64,000 bases of DNA, taken from positions 1 through 64,000 of the forward strand of contig JAFEEX010000004.1 in assembly GCA_018240895.1 (NCBI GenBank), read 5' to 3'. The DNA is from Pseudomonadota bacterium (GTDB lineage Bacteria > Pseudomonadota > Alphaproteobacteria > Sphingomonadales > Sphingomonadaceae). Position 1 is the first letter of the stretch, and the number at the start of each line of letters is the position of its first letter. Below, piece after piece: positions 17,600-25,375 of the stretch. Below the pieces are notes generated by a model. The model was given only the letters and a program-made list of their open reading frames with translations, was not told the origin of the DNA and did not search any database. A program made the position numbers and the translations under genes.

Positions 17600-19208
17600 C
17601 GGCGGCCTCCTCGGAATCGCTCGGTTCATCCTCGAACCAGTGCGCGCGGGCCGCCATGATGATCTCGTTGCCCTGCTCTTCGCTCAGACCGTAATCGCCC
17701 AGCACGCCGCCCTTGTCCTGCTCGCGCTCGCTGCGGCGCGGCGCGGGGGAATTATCGCGCCGGCGCTGTTCGGTACGCTTTTTCGCGACCAGTTCGTCAG
17801 TGGCCAGATCAGCCAGATCGTCCAGCGTCTTGATCCCGGCCTTGCCCAGGGTGACCAGCATCGCCTCGGTCAGGTGAGGGATTTCGGCCAGGGCATCTTC
17901 CACGCCCAGGGCGCGGCGTTCAGTCCGGCTGGCTTCCTCGCGGCGCTCCAGTGCCTCGGAAGCGCGGTTCTGCAGTTCTTCGGCCAGCTCTTCGTCAAAG
18001 CCCTCGATCGTCGCCAGTTCGCTGATTTCGATATAGGCGACTTCCTCAAGCTCGCTGAAGCCTTCGGCGACAAGAAGCTGCGACAGCGTTTCATCGACGT
18101 CGAGTTCCTCCTCGAACATCTTGGACCGCTCGGCGAATTCCTTCTGCCGCTTTTCAGAGCTTTCCGCCTCGGTCATGATGTCGATCTGGCTGCCGGTAAG
18201 CTGGCTGGCCAGACGCACGTTCTGGCCGCGGCGGCCAATGGCGAGCGAAAGCTGATCGTCGGGGACCACCACTTCGATCCGGCTTTCCTCCTCGTCAATC
18301 ACCACGCGGCTGACGGTGGCGGGCTGAAGGGCGTTGACCACGAAGGTCGCGGTGTCCTCGCTCCACGGGATGATGTCGATCTTTTCGCCCTGCAGTTCCT
18401 GGACCACGGCCTGAACCCGGCTGCCCTTCATCCCGACGCAGGCGCCGACCGGATCGATGCTGGAATCGCGGCTGATCACGCCAATCTTGGCGCGGCTGCC
18501 CGGATCGCGCGCGGCGGCCTTGATCTCGATGATGCCATCATAGATTTCAGGCACTTCCTGCGCGAACAGCTTTTTCATGAATTCGGGGTGTGACCGGCTG
18601 AGGAAGATCTGCGGGCCGCGGTTCTGGCGTTCAACCTTGGTGATATAGGCGCGGACCCGCTCGTTGGGGCGGGCCACTTCGCGCGGGATCTGCTGATCGC
18701 GGCGGATCACGCCTTCGGCGCGGCCAAGGTTGACGATCACGTGGCCGAATTCGACCGACTTGATCACCCCGGTCACCACTTCGCCGGCGCGGTCCTTGAA
18801 CTCTTCGTACTGGCGGTCACGCTCGGCATCGCGGACCTTCTGGAAGATCACCTGCTTGGCCGACTGCGCGTCGATCCGGCCCAGATCGACCGGGGGCAGC
18901 GGATCGACGATGAAATCGCCCAGCTTGGCATTCTTGTCGAGCTTCTGCGCGGCCTTCAGGTCAACCTGCTTGAAATAGTCGTCAACTTCCTCAACCACCT
19001 CGACCACGCGCCACAGGCGCAGGTCGCCGGTGCGCGGATCCAGCTTGGCGCGAATGTCATTCTCCGCACCATAACGGTTGCGCGCGGACTTCTGGATCGC
19101 TTCTTCCATCGCCTCGATGACGATTTCCTTGTCGATCATCTTCTCGGTCGCGACGCTGGTGGCAATCGCAAGCAGTTCGGCGCGGTTGGCGGAAATCGGA
19201 CTGGCCAT
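17580..19208 (-). CDS. nusA: Transcription termination/antitermination factor NusA
   Basis: A 542-residue NusA. The N-terminal RNAP-binding domain ([20 protein letters not shown]) is followed by S1 ([20 protein letters not shown]), and KH1/KH2 ([38 protein letters not shown]). C-terminal helix-hairpin-helix acidic repeats follow, including [13 protein letters not shown]. It modulates pausing, termination and antitermination. It follows rimP after only two bases and overlaps ylxR. Confidence 0.97.
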   Translation of the reverse strand: MASPISANRAELLAIATSVATEKMIDKEIVIEAMEEAIQKSARNRYGAENDIRAKLDPRTGDLRLWRVVEVVEEVDDYFKQVDLKAAQKLDKNAKLGDFIVDPLPPVDLGRIDAQSAKQVIFQKVRDAERDRQYEEFKDRAGEVVTGVIKSVEFGHVIVNLGRAEGVIRRDQQIPREVARPNERVRAYITKVERQNRGPQIFLSRSHPEFMKKLFAQEVPEIYDGIIEIKAAARDPGSRAKIGVISRDSSIDPVGACVGMKGSRVQAVVQELQGEKIDIIPWSEDTATFVVNALQPATVSRVVIDEEESRIEVVVPDDQLSLAIGRRGQNVRLASQLTGSQIDIMTEAESSEKRQKEFAERSKMFEEELDVDETLSQLLVAEGFSELEEVAYIEISELATIEGFDEELAEELQNRASEALERREEASRTERRALGVEDALAEIPHLTEAMLVTLGKAGIKTLDDLADLATDELVAKKRTEQRRRDNSPAPRRSEREQDKGGVLGDYGLSEEQGNEIIMAARAHWFEDEPSDSEEAADADSSQ

Positions 19209-19210
19209 CT

Positions 19211-19771
19211 TCAGTCTTCCTGTTCTTCGAGAATTTCGTCGGCCCCGCTGGCGTCCAGCGGGCGAGTTGCGGCAATCAGCTTGTCGGTCAGGACCAGCTT
19301 GGCGGAATGAATGTTCGACAGCGGGAACGAAACCTGCCCGCTCTTCTTGTCATCGAGTGTGACCGTATCGCCCTCGATCCCGACAAGGGCACCCTGGAGC
19401 GATTTGCGGTTCCCTTCGACCGGATTGATCAGGCTCACGCGTGCCTCGTGCCCGGCCCAGGCGGCGAAGTCCTTGGCTCGGGTCAACGGACGGTCGATCC
19501 CCGGCGAACTAACCTCCAGCCGGTAGGCTTCCTCGATCAGCACCTCGCCCGCCTCTTCCCGCGCGTCAATCGCGTCGGAAATGCGGTGCGACAGCGCGGC
19601 GCAGTCCTCTATCACCAGTTGCCCGGTTTCGGGGCGCTCGGCCATGATCTGAAGCGTATGCTCCTCATCCCCGATCTCTCCGCCCTTGAAATAGCGCACA
19701 CGCACCAGGTCAAAGCCCAGGGCCTTTGCCTCTGGCTCCACAACCTCGGTAATGCGCGCGATATCCGCCAT
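19211..19771 (-). CDS. rimP: Ribosome maturation factor RimP
   Basis: A 186-residue RimP: ALGFDLVRVRYFKGGE near the start, LVIEDCAALSHRISDAID, EEAYRLEVSSPGIDRPLTRA (the family hallmark) and a C-terminal SH3-like half (ALVGIEGDTVTLDD). It assists 30S assembly. It is the first gene of rimP-nusA-ylxR-infB. Spacing to nusA is two bases. Confidence 0.95.
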   Translation of the reverse strand: MADIARITEVVEPEAKALGFDLVRVRYFKGGEIGDEEHTLQIMAERPETGQLVIEDCAALSHRISDAIDAREEAGEVLIEEAYRLEVSSPGIDRPLTRAKDFAAWAGHEARVSLINPVEGNRKSLQGALVGIEGDTVTLDDKKSGQVSFPLSNIHSAKLVLTDKLIAATRPLDASGADEILEEQED

Positions 19772-19907
19772 TCAAACTCCTTTGGACCGGCGATGTAACA
19801 ATGGCGTTTGGTGCCGGCCCCGTTCGGCGCCAGCCCCTTCGTTGCGTCACAATGTCGGGATGAACGCGCAGATAGGCGCGGTCGGCGGGAAATGCAAGGA
19901 TGAAAGC

Positions 19908-20933
19908 TCAGCCCTTTTCAGACAATCCGTGCTTTTTCATGCAATGCCGCAATTGATCATAGGTCAGGCCTAGGGCCTTGGCTGTCTGGCGCTGGTTATA
20001 GCGGTTACGCGAAAGGTGATGCTCAACAATCGCCCGTTCGTGCGCGTCCACCGCGCCGCGCAGGTCAGACACCGAATCGAAGCTGGTCCGGCGCACCGGC
20101 AGGTCGACGGATCGCGGCGCGTCCGCACCTGCTGCGGGCGCGGGACTGGCCACGGGTTTCCACGGACTTTCAAACGGATCGAACTGGATGTGCCCGATCG
20201 GATCGTCCCACGAATCCCAGCGATAGACTGCGCGTTCCACTACGTTGCGCAGTTCGCGCACATTGCCGGGCCAGGCATAGTCCTCCAGCGCGCGCAGCGC
20301 GGCTTCTGAAAAGCCGGGCCACCGTTCCCAATGCAGCTCGGTCGCCATGCGCCTGCCGAAATGTTCGGCCAGCACATGAATGTCGCCTTCGCGCACGCGC
20401 AGCGGCGGCAGGGTGATGACGTCAAAGCTCAGCCGGTCAAGCAGGTCGGCGCGAAACCGGCCCTGCTCCGCCAGGCGCGGCAGATCCTCGTTGGTTGCGG
20501 CAACGATGCGGACATCGACCCGGATCGGGCGTGACGATCCGATTCGCGCCACCTCGCCATATTCGACCGCGCGCAGCAGCCTTTCCTGCGCCCCCATCGA
20601 CAATGTCGCCAGTTCGTCGAGAAAAAGCGTCCCTTTGTCGGCTTCTTCAAACCGTCCGGCCCGCGCTCTGGTAGCACCGGTGAAGGCACCCTGCTCATGT
20701 CCGAACAACTCCGCCTCGATCAAGGTTTCCGGCAAGGCCGCGCAGTTCATGGTGACGAGTGGCTCGTCCCAGCGCTTGGACAAGCGGTGAAGCCGCTCGG
20801 CCACCAGTTCCTTGCCGGTGCCGCGCTCCCCGATCACCAGCACCGGACGGCGCATCGGCGCGGCGCGGCTGGTGCGATCAACCGCGTCAAGAAAGGCTTC
20901 GGACTGACCGATAAACTGAATGTCGCGATCCAT
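19908..20933 (-). CDS. pspF: PspF, sigma-54 activator of the phage-shock operon
   Basis: A 341-residue enhancer-binding protein with no receiver domain. The AAA+ domain starts at once (MDRDIQFIGQSEAFLDAVDR): Walker A GERGTGKE, sigma-54 contact loop GAFTGA, Walker B TLFLDELATLS, sensor RVDVRIVAATNEDLP. A Pro/Ala-rich linker leads to a Fis-type helix-turn-helix (YNQRQTAKALGLTYDQLRHC). This is the PspF architecture, in which PspA normally inhibits the ATPase. Start ATG 20933 matches the family; it is divergent from the psp operon. Confidence 0.94.
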   Translation of the reverse strand: MDRDIQFIGQSEAFLDAVDRTSRAAPMRRPVLVIGERGTGKELVAERLHRLSKRWDEPLVTMNCAALPETLIEAELFGHEQGAFTGATRARAGRFEEADKGTLFLDELATLSMGAQERLLRAVEYGEVARIGSSRPIRVDVRIVAATNEDLPRLAEQGRFRADLLDRLSFDVITLPPLRVREGDIHVLAEHFGRRMATELHWERWPGFSEAALRALEDYAWPGNVRELRNVVERAVYRWDSWDDPIGHIQFDPFESPWKPVASPAPAAGADAPRSVDLPVRRTSFDSVSDLRGAVDAHERAIVEHHLSRNRYNQRQTAKALGLTYDQLRHCMKKHGLSEKG

Positions 20934-21033
20934 TCCCAATATATAGCAAAAATTCCTAATACCTTGCAATATGCACCACAGACTCTTCACTCAATTTGCT
21001 CAAAACTGGCGAAAATCAGCCCCTGGCGAGAAT

Positions 21034-21049
21034 TGGCACGCAGCTTGCT
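21034..21049 (+). promoter_or_regulatory. Sigma-54 promoter of the psp operon
   Basis: TGGCACGCAGCTTGCT matches the -24/-12 consensus (TGGCAC-N5-TTGCW) completely, with GG and GC ten bases apart. It lies 36 bases before the first psp cistron and about 100 bases from the divergent pspF start, so PspF is the obvious activator. Confidence 0.93.
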
Positions 21050-21084
21050 GAATGGTGAACAAACCCAATTCCGTGAGGAACACC

Positions 21085-21246
21085 ATGTTCACCAAGCTTC
21101 ACTCCACCACCCGCTCCACACTGGACAAGGCAATTGTCGTTTCGATCGCCGCGATGCTGGCGATGAACGCCTTCGTTCTGGCCCAGCAGCAGCAGGCACC
21201 CACCGTGGTTGCCGCATCGGTTGCCACCGCAACCGTGAAGGCCTGA
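21085..21246 (+). CDS. Small single-span membrane peptide heading the psp operon
   Basis: A 53-residue peptide (MFTKLHSTTRSTLDKA…) with one hydrophobic span (IVVSIAAMLAMNAFVLA, about residues 17-34). A periplasmic-looking Gln/Ala/Val tail (QQQQAPTVV…) follows. Strong Shine-Dalgarno GAGGAA lies seven bases before the ATG. It is the first gene behind the sigma-54 promoter. I do not recognise it as PspD, PspG or another named Psp protein. Its layout is echoed by the 46-residue peptide at 42273-42413. Confidence 0.75.
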   Translation: MFTKLHSTTRSTLDKAIVVSIAAMLAMNAFVLAQQQQAPTVVAASVATATVKA

Positions 21247-21473
21247 GGAGCGCCGCCGTGATCACCGATCCCCGAACCCCGTTCGATACGGACAACCCCC
21301 TTGGGCCGGAACGCAACCAGTCCCCAGCAGGCGAGACCCAGTCCCCCCGCCTGACCGGCGTTTCGGCCCAGACCCCCCAACCTGAATCCGGTGCCGGTCG
21401 GCACGGTTCCCGCCTTGATGCGGAAGTCGATCGCCTGCGCCGTTCCCCCACCCCCACCCTTGGAGCGCCGCTG

Positions 21474-22169
21474 ATGGGCATTTTTTCCCGCACCCGTGAT
21501 ATTATTGCCGCCAATTTCAACGATCTGCTCGACAAGGCCGATGACCCGTCGAAGATGATCCGCATGATCATCCTCGAAATGGAGGAAACGCTGGTTGAGG
21601 TGCGGGCAAGCGCGGCGCGGACCATTGCCGACCAGAAGGAAATGCACCGCCACACCGTCAAGCTGGATCAGCTTCAGGCTGACTGGGCGGACAAGGCGCA
21701 GCTTGCCCTGTCAAAAGATCGCGAGGATCTGGCCCGCGCCGCGCTGGTCGAAAAGAAGAAAGCCGGCGATATGGCGGACCAGCTCAAAGCCGAGATCGCA
21801 GTGCTTGATGACGCGCTGCGGGCCTACGAAATCGACATCGAAAAGCTGCAGACTCGCCTGCGCGAGGCACGCAGCCGTCAGACCGCCATCGCCGCGCGGC
21901 TGGAAAGCGCGGAGAACCGCGTCAAGCTGCGCACGCTGCTGGCGAGCGAACGGGTCGACGAGGCGATGGCCCGCTTTGACCAGCTTGAGCGCCGGGTCGA
22001 CTTTGCCGAAGGCCGCGCCGATGCGCTGGGCCTGGCCGATGGCACCAAGCAGCCCAGCCTGGCCGACGAGATCGCCGCGCTCGCGGGCCAGGACAAGATC
22101 GACGAGGAACTCGAAGCGATGAAGCGCGCCCTTTCCTCACCCTCGACCCAGCCGGCGAAGGAGGATTGA
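21474..22169 (+). CDS. pspA: Phage shock protein A (PspA/IM30 family)
   Basis: A 231-residue coiled-coil protein: MGIFSRTRDIIAANFNDLLD, KADDPSKMIRMIILEMEETL, VEVRASAARTIADQKEMHR, then long heptad helices to residue 180. It is the ESCRT-III-like membrane-repair protein and the usual inhibitor of PspF. ATG 21474 (GGAG eight bases upstream) matches the family start. The frame stays open upstream to GTG 21258, which has its own GAGGAG, so a 72-residue N-terminal extension is possible. Confidence 0.95.
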   Translation: MGIFSRTRDIIAANFNDLLDKADDPSKMIRMIILEMEETLVEVRASAARTIADQKEMHRHTVKLDQLQADWADKAQLALSKDREDLARAALVEKKKAGDMADQLKAEIAVLDDALRAYEIDIEKLQTRLREARSRQTAIAARLESAENRVKLRTLLASERVDEAMARFDQLERRVDFAEGRADALGLADGTKQPSLADEIAALAGQDKIDEELEAMKRALSSPSTQPAKED

Positions 22170-22172
22170 GCC

Positions 22173-22493
22173 GTGGAAGATGTTCTGGTTCCGCTGATCG
22201 CAATTGGCGGCATTTTCGTGGCCCTGCCGTGGATCGTCTTGCACTACGTCACACGGTGGAAGACTGCAGCGACCCTGACCAACGATGACGAGGCGTTGCT
22301 GGAAGAGCTTTACCAGATTGCTCGCCGGCTCGACGAACGGATGGACACGGTTGAACGATTGGTAGCGGCGGACAATCCCGATTTCCGCACCGCCCGCATA
22401 GTCCATGACCATGCCGCTGACTATCAACCGCTGGGCGAAAACGAACGCCTGCGCAGCCAGGATGAACTTTACGCTTCCAGGGGAAGGATTTGA
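22173..22493 (+). CDS. pspB: Phage shock protein B
   Basis: A 106-residue protein with one N-terminal membrane span (LVPLIAIGGIFVALPWIVLH). A cytoplasmic helix follows with the PspB pattern YQIARRLDERMDTVERLVAA and then DNPDFR. PspB and PspC sense envelope stress and recruit PspA. It starts at GTG 22173, three bases after pspA. It carries a C-terminal extension of about 30 residues beyond the E. coli form. Confidence 0.9.
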   Translation: MEDVLVPLIAIGGIFVALPWIVLHYVTRWKTAATLTNDDEALLEELYQIARRLDERMDTVERLVAADNPDFRTARIVHDHAADYQPLGENERLRSQDELYASRGRI

Positions 22494-22495
22494 CA

Positions 22496-22870
22496 ATGAC
22501 CAGCGAACGCACCCGCTTTTACCGCGACAAGGTCAACGGCAAGTTTCTGGGGGTCTGCGCCGGCATCGCAGACTACACCGGGGTCGATGCGCTGTGGATC
22601 CGCCTGGGCTTCCTGATCATGGCCTTTTCCATGGGCTGGCCGTTCTTCGCCTACTTCGCGGTGGCGATGCTATCCAGCGCCAAGCCCGCCGCGCTTTACA
22701 GCGATAACCAGGAGCAGCGCTTCTGGCAGGGGGTGCGCCAGTCGCCCACCCGCACCGCCCGGCAGGTCCGCGCCCAGATGCGCGATCTTGATCGCCGCCT
22801 GGCCGAAGTCGAAGCCTATTACGTCACCAACAACCCGCGTCTGTCCGCCGAAATCGAGCGGCTGCGCTAA
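22496..22870 (+). CDS. pspC: Phage shock protein C
   Basis: A 124-residue PspC-domain protein: FYRDKVNGKFLGVCAGIADY, TGVDALWIRLGFLIMAFSMG, then WPFFAYFAVAMLSSAKP. A C-terminal coiled coil follows (QMRDLDRRLAEVEAYYVTN), ending in the E-I-E-R-L-R pattern shared with the downstream small proteins. The ATG at 22496 has AAGGA eight bases upstream and is preferred over the TTG two codons earlier. It overlaps no neighbour; pspB ends two bases before. Confidence 0.93.
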   Translation: MTSERTRFYRDKVNGKFLGVCAGIADYTGVDALWIRLGFLIMAFSMGWPFFAYFAVAMLSSAKPAALYSDNQEQRFWQGVRQSPTRTARQVRAQMRDLDRRLAEVEAYYVTNNPRLSAEIERLR

Positions 22871-22891
22871 CTGTAAGCTGAGGGGAATATC

Positions 22892-23182
22892 ATGGGACCG
22901 GATACCATCTGGGTGCTGATACCGCTGGCCGCGCTGTCAATCCCGATCTTCAAGGCCTGGACGCGCCACCGTGAACGGATCGCGCAGATGCAGATGCAGG
23001 CAGCGGCGGAAAAGGCGGCGCAATATGCCAGCCACACCACCGCGCTGGAGGACCGGGTCCGGGTGCTGGAACGGATCGTCACGGACAAGGGCTATGACGT
23101 CGCCACCCAGATCGAGGCGCTGCGCGATGCCCGCAGGACCGAAGCCCTGCTTGACGCACGCGAGACAGAGGTGCGGCCATGA
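22892..23182 (+). CDS. PspB-like small membrane protein, type A copy 1
   Basis: A 96-residue protein: N-terminal span TIWVLIPLAALSIPIFKAW, then an amphipathic Gln/Met/Ala-rich helix and the signature DRVRVLERIVTDKGYDVATQ, then IEALRDARR. The signature resembles the end of PspB (E-R-x-x-x-x-E-R-I-x-x). It is the first of a series of paralogues after pspC. Its stop overlaps the next start (ATGA). Function is unknown; a PspB-type membrane-anchored coiled-coil subunit is inferred. Confidence 0.8.
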   Translation: MGPDTIWVLIPLAALSIPIFKAWTRHRERIAQMQMQAAAEKAAQYASHTTALEDRVRVLERIVTDKGYDVATQIEALRDARRTEALLDARETEVRP

Positions 23183-23511
23183 ACTGGGGCGGACCCGACG
23201 TCCTGATCTGGATCGTGGGCCTTTCCACCAGCGGCTGGCTGATCAACAACTGGATCCGCGCCAGGCACGGCTACGCGCTTGAAGACGAGTGGGGCGGCAA
23301 GACCAGCCGGGCAAACGACAATGAAACGAAACAGTTGCGGGCCGAAAACAGCGAACTGCGCGAGCAGGTCGATCACTTCGCAGACCGCGTGAAGGTTCTG
23401 GAACGGATCGTCACCGACAAAGGCTACGCCGTCGCCACCCAGATAGAGGCGCTGCGCGATGCCGGCAGAACCCAGGCTCTGCTTGACGCCCGTGAAAAGG
23501 ATCCCCGCTGA
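23179..23511 (+). CDS. PspB-like small membrane protein, type B copy 1
   Basis: A 110-residue protein. A span (VLIWIVGLSTSGWLINNWI) is followed by an insert unique to type B (RARHGYALEDEWGGK), a coiled coil (LRAENSELREQVDHFADRV) and the signature KVLERIVTDKGYAVATQIEA. The last 35 codons are nearly identical in DNA to those of the preceding gene, showing recent duplication or conversion. It overlaps its neighbours at both ends (ATGA upstream; one base downstream). Confidence 0.8.
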   Translation: MNWGGPDVLIWIVGLSTSGWLINNWIRARHGYALEDEWGGKTSRANDNETKQLRAENSELREQVDHFADRVKVLERIVTDKGYAVATQIEALRDAGRTQALLDAREKDPR

Positions 23512-23819
23512 TGAGCTTTGGAGAAGTCATGGCCCTGGCGGTTGTCGTCATCGGGATCATCGTTGCAATGGGCATGGCTGTAGAGGGCTACAAGAGCCGG
23601 CTGCGGGTCAAGGAACGCGAACTGGAATTGCGCCTGGCCGAAGTGCAGGCGCGCGCCGCCCTGCCCGCCCCGGCGGACGACCGGATAGAACAGCGCCTGC
23701 GGGTGCTGGAACGGATCGCCACCGACAAGGGGCCTGATCTTGCCGCGGAGATCGAGAAGCTGCGCGATGGCAGCAAGTCCACCACGCTTACCGACCTTCG
23801 GGAAAAGGAGTTCAATTGA
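23511..23819 (+). CDS. PspB-like small membrane protein, type A copy 2
   Basis: A 102-residue protein: span VMALAVVVIGIIVAMGMAV, an arginine/glutamate-rich helix (SRLRVKERELELRLAEVQAR), and the signature RLRVLERIATDKGPDLAAEI, ending EKLRDGSK. It has the shorter type A plan without the GY…W-G insert. Its stop (23817-23819) overlaps the next ATG. Confidence 0.8.
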   Translation: MSFGEVMALAVVVIGIIVAMGMAVEGYKSRLRVKERELELRLAEVQARAALPAPADDRIEQRLRVLERIATDKGPDLAAEIEKLRDGSKSTTLTDLREKEFN

Positions 23820-24151
23820 TGGGGCCGACCGACATTCTTCCTCTGATCGACACTCTGGCGCCCATCGTCATCGGAGTGGTCGCTCTGGGTGTGGGCGGCT
23901 GGCTGATCGACACGCGGATGCGGATCAAGAACGGCTATCCGCTCAACGGTTCCTGGGGCCAGAAACTCTATCCCAAGGTTACCACCGACGAAGCCGAACG
24001 GATCAAACTGCTAAGCCAGGAAAACGCGCAGCTTCGCGCCGAACTGGGATCGGTCAAGGACCGGCTCGCCACGGTTGAGCGGATTGTCACCGACGGCGGC
24101 TATGCCCTGACTCACCAGATCGAAGCGCTGCGCGAATTGCAAAAGAATTGA
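23819..24151 (+). CDS. PspB-like small membrane protein, type B copy 2
   Basis: A 110-residue protein with span LAPIVIGVVALGVGGWLID, the type B insert (RIKNGYPLNGSWGQK), coiled coil (LLSQENAQLRAELGSVKDRL) and signature TVERIVTDGGYALTHQIEAL. It aligns along its whole length with type B copy 1. The ATG at 23819 has AAGGAG nine bases upstream; an in-frame TTG one codon earlier is less likely. Confidence 0.8.
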   Translation: MGPTDILPLIDTLAPIVIGVVALGVGGWLIDTRMRIKNGYPLNGSWGQKLYPKVTTDEAERIKLLSQENAQLRAELGSVKDRLATVERIVTDGGYALTHQIEALRELQKN

Positions 24152-24164
24152 AGGAGTAAAAGGG

Positions 24165-24443
24165 ATGAGTGGAGGTGTCGTTGCCATTGTCATCGTCGCC
24201 ATCGTGACGAGCATGATCGTGCGGATCGTGGCAATCCGGCATGGCGTGGACCCCAACCGCCGCAACCGGCGCGGGGCGGCTCAGCCGCTGCTCGATCAGT
24301 CTGGCCCCAGTCCGCGCGAACTGGAACTGCAGCGTGAAGTAGAGGCCATGCGTGACCGGATCCACGTGCTGGAACGGATCGCCACCGAAGATCGCCGTCC
24401 GCAAGCGCTGGCCGATGAAATCGAACGGCTGCGCGACAAGTAG
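24165..24443 (+). CDS. PspB-like small membrane protein, type A copy 3
   Basis: A 92-residue protein: span VVAIVIVAIVTSMIVRIVAI, a basic linker (DPNRRNRRGAAQPLL), then the coiled coil and signature MRDRIHVLERIATEDRRPQA, ending DEIERLRDK. The signature is the most diverged of the five, with TDKG replaced by TEDR. The gap to the previous gene is 13 bases. Confidence 0.78.
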   Translation: MSGGVVAIVIVAIVTSMIVRIVAIRHGVDPNRRNRRGAAQPLLDQSGPSPRELELQREVEAMRDRIHVLERIATEDRRPQALADEIERLRDK

Positions 24444-24468
24444 TCACAGGGAAGAGAGGAGAACCGCA

Positions 24469-24702
24469 ATGACCGGCGAATACCTCCTGATTGCTGTTAC
24501 CGCCCTTGCCGGGCTGATCGTTCTGGCCATTGCCAGCCTGCGCGGCTGGCAAGGCTGGCTGACGCTGAAGACCCGCGAGCTGGAGCAGCACCGCCCGGAA
24601 GTGGAAGGCGGCGCGGCAAGCGGCATGGCCCGGATCGAAATTGCCGACCTGAAGGAACGCATCCGCAAGCTGGAAGCCATCGCTGCGGGAGTGGATTTGT
24701 GA
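24469..24702 (+). CDS. PspB-like small membrane protein, short variant
   Basis: A 77-residue protein: span LLIAVTALAGLIVLAIASL, then RGWQGWLTLKTRELEQHRPE and a final helix EIADLKERIRKLEAIAAGVD. The end matches the first half of the PspB coiled coil only, so it lacks the TDKG segment of the preceding paralogues. A GAGAGGAG ribosome site precedes it. Its stop overlaps the next GTG. Confidence 0.75.
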   Translation: MTGEYLLIAVTALAGLIVLAIASLRGWQGWLTLKTRELEQHRPEVEGGAASGMARIEIADLKERIRKLEAIAAGVDL

Positions 24703-24875
24703 GCGCGCCGCAGCACGATGCAGCCAGGGCGGGCATCGGCCTGGGCTCCGCCATTGCCGTCGCGCTCAGCTGGAGCATCAACAAGTCGATCGTCTGGGCC
24801 ACAATCCACGGCGTGCTCGGCTGGTTCTATGTAATCTATTACGCCTTCACCCGGCCCGGCGGCTTCAGCGGGTAG
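24699..24875 (+). CDS. 58-residue membrane protein closing the psp operon
   Basis: It starts at GTG 24699, overlapping the preceding stop (GTGA), and ends at TAG 24873-24875. Reading: an Ala/Gly-rich start (VSAPQHDAARAGIGLGSAIA), then hydrophobic and aromatic segments (IVWATIHGVLGWFYVIYYAF), ending TRPGGFSG. It probably has one or two membrane spans. It is coupled to the psp operon by overlap. I do not recognise the family. Confidence 0.65.
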   Translation: MSAPQHDAARAGIGLGSAIAVALSWSINKSIVWATIHGVLGWFYVIYYAFTRPGGFSG

Positions 24876-24915
24876 GGATTGCGAGCGGGCCGGGCTGTGC
24901 CTATAGGCCCCGCAA

Positions 24916-25323
24916 ATGCGCAGCCTGTCCGACATTGCCGAGGAATATGACTTCCTTGATGGCGACGAACGCTATCGCCTGCTGATCGAACTGGGGCGCG
25001 AGCTGGAGCTGATGCCCGATGCGCTGAAGACCGAGGCGACGCTGGTGCGCGGCTGTTCGGCCAGTGTTTGGGTTTACCCTGTTCCGCAGGATGACGGCCG
25101 TCTGCACTTCCTGGCGGACAGCAACGCCGCGATCACCAAAGGGATCGTCGCGCTGGTGCTGGCCGCCGTGCAGGACAGGCCGGCCGGTGAAGTCGCGGCG
25201 ATGGATGTGGCCGCCGCGCTGGCGCCGTTCGATCTCAAGAACCAGCTTTCCTCCAACCGCACCCAGGGCGTGCCCAACATGATCGCGCTGGTCCGCGAAA
25301 CCGCCGCGCGGATCGCTGCCTGA
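24916..25323 (+). CDS. sufE: SufE-family cysteine desulfuration protein
   Basis: A 135-residue Suf[21 protein letters not shown], the persulfide-accepting Cys in [14 protein letters not shown] (about residue 47), then [14 protein letters not shown] and [20 protein letters not shown]. It carries sulfur from SufS to the SufBCD scaffold for Fe-S assembly. It stands 40 bases after the psp operon and before leuC, whose product is an Fe-S enzyme. Confidence 0.94.
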   Translation: MRSLSDIAEEYDFLDGDERYRLLIELGRELELMPDALKTEATLVRGCSASVWVYPVPQDDGRLHFLADSNAAITKGIVALVLAAVQDRPAGEVAAMDVAAALAPFDLKNQLSSNRTQGVPNMIALVRETAARIAA

Positions 25324-25375
25324 AGCAAGCGCAGGGTTGCCAGACTCGCCCGGCCTGCCTAGGCGCGGTAACATT

